Below are positions 1 to 10,500 of a stretch of DNA of 64,000 nt, in pieces. The first letter of the stretch is position 1. Each line of letters starts with the position of its first letter. Made by a program: the position numbers and the translations under genes. The notes below the pieces were generated by a model that saw nothing but the letters and a program-made list of their open reading frames with translations, ran no database searches and was not told the DNA's origin. The DNA is from Oasisia sp. SBJ-2009 (Eukaryota > Annelida > Polychaeta > Sabellida > Siboglinidae), in the NCBI GenBank assembly GCA_964017155.1, contig OZ024857.1, forward strand, positions 23,125,655 to 23,189,654, read 5' to 3'.

Positions 1-1282
1 AAGCGAATCGCCATCGGTTGCCGAATCTACTAAGTAACTGCGGCAAACATCGCCAAGAAGTGACATACACGACGTGACTGATTAACGATGACGATGTGCT
101 TACTGCATCTACTGTCACTCTCACTGTGACACTGCCAGTCACTGGCACTGGCCAAACAGATTCACCACTGGCAGAGCCAGAGGGAGAGGAAGAAACTGAC
201 CGGTTCTTGAAAACAGTTGCAAAAACATTATGGGGCTTGTTATGTGTACTTGATAACGTGGTAATTTGAGTTTTATATAAAAAAAATTGGTGTGAACTGG
301 GAAGTGCAATTGAAATTTTTATTAATATTTTTTTCTATTATTAATTAGTGTTATTTTATTGTAATCGTCTATACAGTTTTTATGTTAAATCACAATTATC
401 TTTACGATACAATTAATTATAAAACAGTTATAACAGTGAGTGTGCAGCTGTGCTGGCAGTGGCACTATTATAAGTGATAGGTGTATTTATATTTAATATA
501 ATAATAACAAATTATTTGTATGTTATGTTTCAGCTGTATTTGTTGATGGTCACTTTAGGAGACACAGTGAATTGAAATTAAGCTACTATATTATAGTGTA
601 TTTACAAACAGCTGGGGTGAAGTACTGTTATTAATTTAAAATAATTCAGTGCAATTGATGAATTTATTTGTCACTAGGTATTTTATTGCAGTTGTCTTTA
701 TTGTTTTAATTTTATATTACAGTTACCTTTTAGTTTTACAACAATTATCAATTATATTGAAACTGTTGTTTGTTTACTTACATAAAATGAAAATTGCATT
801 TTAATCATTGTTTGCATGACTATAAAAGTATCACATATCTCCCTACTTGTAAGGGAAAAATTGTGTGTGTTTCTGTGGCATTAGTCTAAGTGGATAGTAG
901 TGTGTTTCTTTGGAGATCTCTACTGTACTGAATTACACTTACAAGGTAAATTTTGAGTATCGAATAAAAGTCTGGTATCGATTGATATCGAAGAATTCTG
1001 GTATCGAACCAGCAATATATCGATCGGTATCGAAGAATTCTGGTATCGAACCAGCCCTACTTCTGTTGCATACTGTTTCTACTGGGAACTGTGTTCTCTG
1101 TGAATATTAGACTTGCAACGCAAGTATCGAGTATCGAACAAAATTCAGGTATCGATCAGTATCGAACAAAACCTGGTATCGAACCAGCACTAATTCAAAC
1201 ATTCTACAATCCTCACAGTTCACAATAAGAGAAACTACAATTTTCTATAACTGATGTGAGAGAAACGAAGAGAGCAACTCAC
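1..1282. other. AT-rich intronic DNA left of CPSF6 exon 11
   Basis: No further CPSF6 exon was recognised, so this is most likely intron 11. It is AT-rich apart from the ATCGA repeat cluster at about 955-1195. A plus-strand open stretch at 78-269 has no ATG and no recognisable domain and is not called. Confidence 0.5.
955..1195. repeat. Degenerate GGTATCGA-type tandem repeat
   Basis: The phrase GGTATCGAACCAGC and its half-unit GTATCGA(A/T) recur about a dozen times in roughly 240 bp, with one clean direct duplication (GAAGAATTCTGGTATCGAACC, near 990 and 1032). An AT-rich spacer of about 75 bp interrupts it. It lies in probable CPSF6 intron 11. Confidence 0.7.
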
Positions 1283-1503
1283 TGGCGGTCCTCCCATGGG
1301 CAGGGGCTGTGAGTTGGGTGGAAAGAAGGCGGGGTTGACATGGGGGGCAGGGGCTGCGACTGGGGGGCCCATCGGTGGTCCAATGTTGACAGGGGGATGC
1401 ATGCCAGGGGGCGGCGGGCCCGTCTGTGGTGGCATCATGCCGGGCGGCATCCCGATGTTGTTTGGAGGGGGCGGGCCAACAGGGTGGCCAGGGGGTGGGG
1501 GGC
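1283..1503 (-). CDS. CPSF6: CPSF6 exon 11 (Pro-rich, NPAFFPP motif)
   Basis: 221 nt, phase 1 to 0, acceptor TTTTGTTTCAG and donor GTGAGT. It encodes a Pro/Gly/Met-rich stretch followed by [20 protein letters not shown], the most diagnostic CPSF6 motif of the Pro-rich domain. It is the last exon inside the window. Confidence 0.93.
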
Positions 1504-4500
1504 CTGAAACAAAACGACACCAGGTTAACATCAGTGTAGAACCTGTGTGGAAACAGACAAGAGGCTGCTTTAGGAAGGCATGTTGGGACTTGAAAAATGC
1601 AGTCTTAACCTGTAAACCATCACTATGGTTATGATAAAAATACATCATTAATATAGTTTCAGAAGACTATTCGTGACCTAATTCCTTACACAAGAATGCT
1701 TTGCGTGGCAACAACATTTGACCAACAGAGAGCTACACAGTGGAATGTGTAAGACCACCTATAAAATAAGACGACGACTGAGATTTGCCACAACTAAGCA
1801 GATTCACTAATAAGTTCCACTGCTCCGCACTCCTTTGTACAGGTCTGGTCCGATGTGTAGCAGTAAACAAACCAAAACAGTGTCCCACACACTGCACATT
1901 CACCAGCACAGTTCACACACTAGCATTACTGCCTGTTTGAAACCATACACTTCATCAAAACGCGTTATCGTCCAACATTATACAGTGCTGATGTTTGAGT
2001 GATATTCTATGCTACCAAAGTGAAGTGAGCACCGAGTGAGTGGTGTAGCACCCACCTTGTACTGGGGGCCTCTGTGGCATCATCCCAACCTGTGGTGGCC
2101 CCATGGGTGCTGGCTGGAAGGGCGCTGGAAAGAGAAGAGAGAAGCACGTGTGTCAAAACACCACAGACTGAACAGTTAATTACATAACACTTGGGTGGGA
2201 CTGTGCACGTAACAGCCAGTCCTCATACACAAACAAAGTATGTTTCCTTACTGTATTCCAATTGCGCATAACACAATAACAACAGCAGCCTATATCGATA
2301 CACCTAATATGCCTTTATTAGGCTGCCCCTTGATATCTTTCAGTATGGCCGTATTTCCGAGGAACCAGCGGCTTTACACAGAAACGTGCATTGCATCAAT
2401 ATGTCAAATAGATAATTTAAACATATTTTTGGCAAACAACCTGTTGGACTAGATATAATCTACACTTTATACCATCATGCTACAATAGGAAAAGATCAAA
2501 ACATCCCCTTTCAATCAATAATTTGTTTAATCTGCGGAATATCCCAGAACAGACGTACGTACCTTGCATTGGTGGCCGTTGCACTGCCATACTGACAGGT
2601 GGGAAGGAAGCTGGAAGAACAGAGCAAGTTACAAGATGGAAACAATGCAACTTCTGCTACTCAAAATTACTCATTTATATGTTAAGCCATAAAAACATAA
2701 CTCCTTGTTTCTCATCAGCACTCGTGAAAAAGAAAATATGTGCTTTTATGCTGATGGGGTGTCAGTGACTATCCAGTAAGCAACAATTTACAATGTATAC
2801 AAGGTGTATTTTTTACACAGCAACGTACATGTGGGCAAATTAATTTTACCTGAGAGAAAACATAGTTTCCCTTACTGCACTGGAATGCAAATTTTCAGGA
2901 ATTCAAATGTGAAAAAATTCAACAGCTATTTTTAAATGTGTGTTGACTAGCAGTGAAGTCTAAACCCACAGCAGAGTACACAATGCTGTCAACACAGAAA
3001 GACAAAGTTGTGTGTTTGATTCAAGGTTGTTGACAAAGTTTTATACATAAAAATATCTTACATATCATAAACACAACTCTAATTGTACTATGATAACCAT
3101 AACCTCTTCCTCAATTTGCCAACTTTGAGCCATACTTACTTGGCGGTCTCTCCCAACCCATCTCTGGACGCTGCATCTGCATCTGCATGCCAGACACGGG
3201 GGGCATAGGGCCACGAATACCCGGCACGCCTGGGGGTGGGGGACCATTACGGGGCGGCATCTGAAGGGTTGACAAACACACAGCAGACGTTGATTCACCC
3301 CTCAATGCAAATCTGAATGCTCATTCATTGATTCGTAAAAGCACCAACAGTCTGACTGCTGTAACTAGTATGAGAACTCTTGTAACAAAGTGAAGTCAAC
3401 TGTGAAACCAGAGAGTAAACCAAAGTACCGTATTGTCCTTAACTCTTTACTGCGCAGACCGTCCAAAACCGCCCAACCCCTCGTACGCGCAGACCGTCCA
3501 AAACCGCCCAGTAAAATCACAGTTCGTGGGCCTTTCGTTTACCGCGATCAGATCCCTCTTTTACTTTAACCAGCCAGCTGAAACTGCTGACCTAAGCTCT
3601 ATGTAGGTCACGGAAACATGTGCTGTCGCCATCTTGTGAAAAATTGTTTTCGTTTGCGAATTAAGTGAGTTTATTTGGAAGGATGTTGAAGTGCGTTCGT
3701 CTAGTTGACCTCCGACATCGTGCGGCATTTGGCAGATATTACTGAGATCAATTCTCGACGATTTCGAGTCGGATTTCGATGTTTGCAACGTGAATAATGT
3801 CGACAGCGATCACAGAGACCCTGTTATCGTCCATCTACGTTGTCTGTGCGACTTTTCGTTGTTGAGATACGAAGAAGATGACCCGTCGGCGGCATGTTCG
3901 TTTTGTGGATTTGCAGCCATTTTGTTGATCGGATCACCGTCCGTACTTCGTTTGGTTTATTTAATTTATAGTATTTGATTAATATGCACTATGCTCACAT
4001 TGCTTCTGATAAGGGAGCATCTACTTGTGAAAGGAGTGTGCTATCTCTCGTTATTCGAATGTTGATTTTACATATGAAAAGAACATTGCATTCGGCAACA
4101 TGATCGGCAAACGATAGCCATTTTGTAAATTATGGCATGATTTTTGTCTTCTGACGCGTTGGCATTGTTTACAAAAGCAATTATAATTTGAAAACTAACC
4201 GTCAAAAATTGATAAATGTTTTACTAGGATAAAACTAACATACATGGCTACATTAGTTCCACAGGATCACTCTTATGTGTTCTAATATTTTTTCAATATT
4301 TAGCATGATGGAGTTGCTTATTTATTTGTTCATTATAATTGTTGAAGTTTGCTTCAAGATCTGAAATGTAATTGATTGCAACACATAAATTTCAATACCA
4401 CATTTTATTCACACAATCATTCCATGTACAGTGCAATTAATTTCATATATTTTCATGCATCGGTTGTCGAGTTATTCGAATTTTAATGCAAGCAACATGC

Positions 4501-7500
4501 AGGATAATTCACAGATAGTTGCCATCTTAAAATTGTCTGCCCACAGCAGGGTGTAAAATAAGAAGGCGGTTTACCCAGTAAAGAGTTAATAGACGTGCAC
4601 TACCTAATAGACGCCCACCCCCTTTTTAGATGTGAAACAGTCCATGACAACTCATGGCAAAAATGCAACAGAGTAGATGCTACAATTAGTAGCAAAGATG
4701 GCGCCCAGACTAATTCTATTAGAAAATAAAAATTATGCGTATGGCAACCGAACCGTTACTTGTGAGACTTTCGTAAGTAAATGTATGGTAACTGTAAATG
4801 CTTACCACAAAGAGGGCTTTTATTTTTAATTTTATGGTACTATCAGAGCGAGGCCGTCATGTGCATCAAGCAAATGGCTGATTTGTTTACGTTGGATTAA
4901 TGACCAACTATTCGCGTAACGTTTCTGAGCGACAACAACGAAACAACATACAGTGCTCCGCTTACTTGTTCTATTGAAGGAATCAAGACAAACAATTAAT
5001 TACAACAAATTTGATTGAATTATGCAAACGAATTTGAGTAGAGACAAAGTTGAGATTGTCACTCGTTTCACAACCCCATTCCAGCTGAATCCCCAGTGGA
5101 CACGCGAGTGCGACTGGCATCAACCAACTTCGATAACAAGAATAAGTCGGAGTCATATTTCATATAAATTCCTATTCAGGCATATGTCTTTCAATTAATA
5201 AGCTTTCCTTTTATCGATTTGTCAGAAAATTGACAATTTGAGTAATTGCATATGTTCATGGTTCTATACAATTCTAGTCAGGACCACATACATCGTTATC
5301 GACATCGTCATCGATATTATGTGTCGACACTGATTTTCCGTTTCGGATGCACATGGTCCAATGCAGCTTTTACATACAGTCAATCCACTCTATGTTTACA
5401 TTACTACATTTATTTAACAGTATTAAAAGAATTTGAAGAACACGTTGATTGAACCGAAAACATTACGTAGTACAATGTTTATTTAAAAAGAACTATTTCT
5501 CGGGTCATTCACTTGGAGGCGCTATACATATGTGTATTTCAGTGGCGCCACGTTGCGGATTAGTTATCTACTCTGTTTAGAAACCTATATAGCGAGTAAC
5601 CAAATTTGACCCACTTTTGAGAAATTAATAGACGTGCACCCAAGCCTTCCCACTCGCGCACTGCGCGTGTATTAGGCACAATACGGTAGTTTCTTTAGTA
5701 AGTTATTTATTTCTCACGAATTTTGTTTCCCTCCTAAAACAAATTTTTTCAGAGCCAAATAACTGACTAAATAACAATTATAACATAACCAAGAAACCGT
5801 ACCACTACATTCGAAAAAGTAGTTTTTGTTTGTAGAAACGTATTTTAAATACTTTTACTAACTTCACATCGTGAAAAGTAAACTAAAAGTACCCTGCCAC
5901 TTACCATTCCCATTGGAGGGCCAGCCTGTCTCATCGGGGGTCCTTGGGGTGGCATGCCTGGTGGTGGCATCCCCTGGGGTGGTGGCATCCCGCCCCCTCG
6001 AGGGGGCATCTGGTTGTTGTGGCCTTGCATGTCAAAACCTATTCATGGTTACTTTTGCATTACTTTTAACATTACATTGCAAATATTTCGTGCAATTTAT
6101 AATAAACAAATCTAAACTGAGTAAGGTTACAGTACGAACAAAACAGAATGAACAATTACATACTAAGCAAAAATACTTAATATTTTCTCTCTTTTAATAA
6201 TTATTCTTTTAAAGGTATCGGTGCATCCCACTAGATGTAATACAATAAACAAATTCTATCATGTCCTAGTGTGTCAAGTATTTCAGATTTCCCTAGCAAG
6301 GTGGTGCAGCTACTTGACTAACATGTTTGGTATGTAAAAAATAAGATGCTTGCATACACCACAGCTTTTCGTTTATCATCACATTAACCACAATGGATCA
6401 GTTAAAAAAGAACATTTGCTGTGGTGGTTAATAGTGCAAGTTGGATCAACAACCAAAACTTCTTAACAAATTGATGGGGCATTGAGCAGAGAAATAGTTT
6501 AGACTCACCTCCTTGCATGGGAGGCCTCTGCTGCCCCATGTTGGGGGGTCCCTGGGGTGGGGGGCCACCCATGGGGGGCATCCTCTGTCCACGTGACCCA
6601 CCTCCACCCCGATTGCGGGAACTTTCACGTCCCATTGGTGAAGAGCCCCGGCCGCCACCACCACTACGCTGGCTACCTGCAGGACAAACTCGACAGTTAG
6701 CAGGTGACATCTCAATATTTAACACAGGTTTGGTGGTCGTGGTAATCGTGCATATAAACCCTGTTCATCATATGAATATAAAATAATGATGTCCTTAATA
6801 CTAAACATGTTGAAGGTGAACTGCTGCCAAACTGCATTCAATAATCTCAAAAGTGTGTCTGCAATTTTAACGTTGTACACACAAATACTCAAATCATAAA
6901 CAAAACATTGAAATTGTAAACATCCGTTATTTATTGCCAAGACATGCACCCCCAAAGTGGAAATAAATTTTGGAACAAGTACAACAGATTAAGGTAACTT
7001 TGTGCTAATAATAACAACAACCATACCTGGTTCATTCCAGCTACTGGAACAGATTGACTTTATGCTATTATTACTGTTCTAACAAAAACTAACCAGCAGA
7101 CTTCACAATGAACACAACCACAAGGTATTTTATCCACAACGTGGAGCTAGGTGAATGCAAGTATGTTATGCAGTTATGACGTCAATCGTCAGACAACTTT
7201 AATACCATGCTTTCCGTGTCAGACATGCAGCACACAATAATCTCGCATCTGTCTTGTTCAAAAAGTCAAACCTGTGTATTCTAAGTTTGCCAGATGACAG
7301 CTCTAATAACTAGTGTCATCCTAACCAGCATCAGTATCCACCGAGACAAATTCACACCACTGGCAGAGTTGGTTTCTTGGCATCAGATGATATACCACCT
7401 ATATGGCTTTTGGTAAACTGGGCCACTGCTGTCTACGACAGGTTTTTTTCTTCTTTCATTCACTAAGCACAAGCGGCAAACGATTTTTGTTATCTTTCAA

Positions 7501-10500
7501 TGGAGAATGTAGTGTAAAATACAATTTCCCAAATTTTAGATTGACTGTAGGTAGAACCTAAGCCCTTCTCTTGGCTGTTAGCCTAGTGTTCAACAGCCAA
7601 GCTACACCACCACATCTGACGGCACGCATACACTATGGACAACCTGGAGGAAAACAGTTTCTATGTATGTGTGATTCCGCTGGTAATACATGCATGCTAT
7701 CAATCTAAGCACACGCAATAAAAATAAATAAATGTAGACGTACGGTAATTTGCATCAGTGGCAAACTCATGGGAATGGCCTGAAACGCATAAGATTTGGA
7801 TTATCATGCAGCTGTGAGACTTTGGACACGTTAGAATGCAATAAACAGGCCCACACAACACGGCCTCTGTGCCCTGCACATCTAAGTGAAAACACGGTAT
7901 TCGGTATGTTATGCAGAATACAAGAGAAGTCAGTGAGCATAAACACTTAACAGTGGCAACATCTGCCAGACGGCCATGAAACATAACACGCAAAAATGCC
8001 AAACGATCAGATCTTAATTAAGGGTGAAAAACACAACTTAATTACGATTGTCAATTTAACAACTGGCTTGGTTAACAGCGATTTACTGGAACACCAGCCT
8101 ACACACTATGCGCACCAGCTAATTAACATCTCGCAAAACGCACAACTGTCCTACAAAACTGCGTAACAGATTGTCTAAACGGGGTGTGTGGAAACGCTTG
8201 CACTGACCTCCGCCGTTCTGCATGCTGTTGTCACCCTTGCGTGCCTGCATTTCAAACTGGTTGAGAGCCTGGCGACTGCAGGGCGTCACGACTGGGATCT
8301 GGCCATGGATCTCCTTCTTCGGCATGTAGTCCATCACCTTGCGAGAGCTCGAGTCTGACCCAAGCACCACAGTGGCAAACCTGGGGCAACGAAAATTTTC
8401 TTATATACTAGTGTCTAGCCACCAGGACTATTTAATTTAGGGAGACTATATATATATATAATTATATATATATATATATATATACATATACAGTATACAA
8501 TATTTATATTATATATATATATATATACCCGGGTTCTCGTAGTTGAGAGTCCATAGCTCTACCCCTGAGCCATTGCACTCCAACATATATTTTTTCACTC
8601 TACATTGCTCCAGTTCACTCAGCTGTATAAATGGGTAACTGGCTATAGACATTGGTGGATATGTGTACAAGCAGCCTTCACGCATTAATTGTAGCATATG
8701 GCTGGATGCTTCCCAGAGAAGCCGAGATGGTGTCTGAGTGAACAGGTCTGTCAGGGAAGTGAAGTGTAGAGCGTCTTGAACGGTCCTGAGGACTGGATAC
8801 TGCGCTATATAAGAACTTGCCTTTACTTTTTTATATAAGTAGCCACTGCCTGTCTGTAGTATAAATATGTACAAGTGCTGTCAAATTGCGAAACCATTGT
8901 ATTTGTCGTGCAATTCGAACTTACCCTTTTGACTGTCCGTTAACTCTGTTCTCATAGAATTTGATTTCCAGCAGGTCGTGTACACCCAAGCCTGAGATGA
9001 TGTCTGTTAGATCCTGGTCTGTGGTCCACTAAAATTGACAACGATAGTGTACATGTGGTGTTCATGTTCAGAAAGCTTACTCCAATTCTGATAATTATTA
9101 AGGAAATACACGATTGAGCCACATCATTTTTAACTCTCACATGTGGCATGTACTCTTACTTTACTGGTGTCAGAAATGTAAAACATGACCAAGGCTCTTA
9201 GCATCACTGGTGGTAGTATGATGTTGTTACACCATTGCTGATACCACACACATTGTATTTCAGAATAGCTTCAGAGATTCAACATCATTGTGGTTCATTT
9301 CCTGATGTCTTTTACATTCCCTGCAATGCACACATGTACGCATGCAACGATGCACGTGCACATATACTCGCACACACATGGCAGTTGTATCACTCTGAAA
9401 AATTCACAGGCAATCACGTGAATAAAACTGCCCAACTCTGTAAACAGCAGTGATCAGCAGGTGGACTTAAAATATTGTGGACATCAGGGCTAGACATCTT
9501 GACTGATAGCCTGGTACATCAGTGCATTCCCCTTTCACCACACTACCTTGATGTTACAAGGTAACAAATTATTCTGTTAGCAGAAATACCCTACCACTGA
9601 ATAGAAACGTGTGCACCTCTTACCCAGGTAAGATTGCCAACGTAGATAGCAACTCGTTTTCCTGAGTAGCTGCTTGTGGAAGTCCTTGCAGGAGAAACCT
9701 TCGGTGGCTGCAGGGCACACAGACGACAGGTGATCAATTAACGTACATATGAACACAGAATCAATAAAAAAAATTAATAGTCAACAACACAGAGTTACAT
9801 TTGAACATGTTAACCTCATATTTTATTAAATTTTAAATGTGCGTTACAATTGTTGAAGCATGAATTATTGTGAACATGTGATATACGAATGCATATGCTA
9901 ATGTGCATACGTGGGGACATTTTAGACGGGTAAAATGTTAAGTAAGTTCAAAGCCTGGTTGTAATTGAGCAATTTAATAAATATGCAAAATTAAAGAAAA
10001 GTTAACCAAGTTTTGAAAAACGTTTTATTTGACCAGTTTGAGGGTCTTACGAATGATCCAATCTGATAAATATTAGTCATGCATAGTAGCAGCGCCTTAA
10101 GTTACGTCTATGACAAATTACAAAATAGATCCTCTGTGGTTTCTGAGATATGGTAGCTAACGGCACATGGTAGACAGAGAGTGATGTGATAAGTCCATTG
10201 GAACTGTGGCCCAAAGAACTAATGACACAGTGTCACATACAACAGGTCTGGTGGAGTGAGACATTTTAGCAATTAGTGCCTGCAATAAATCACTCCATAG
10301 ATTAAGTTTTATTTAACGATGGCGACCATGTGAAGTGTGTTGGTTATTAGTAATTAACGGATCCAGCCACTCAAATATAGATCCTGAACAGTGTCTAAAA
10401 TATGAGAGCTAACAGCGCATGGCAGACGCAGGGTGATGCTAATCTGTTGGACTTTCAGCCCAAAGGATTAAAAACAATGACCTGACACATATATTAGTTA

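Noticed and set aside
78..269. Plus-strand open stretch ending in an acidic then hydrophobic tail (EEETDRFLKTVAK..LWGLL)
   Set aside because: Codon texture is better than the surroundings, but there is no ATG, no convincing acceptor and no recognised family, and it opposes the CPSF6 gene. RNA data would decide.
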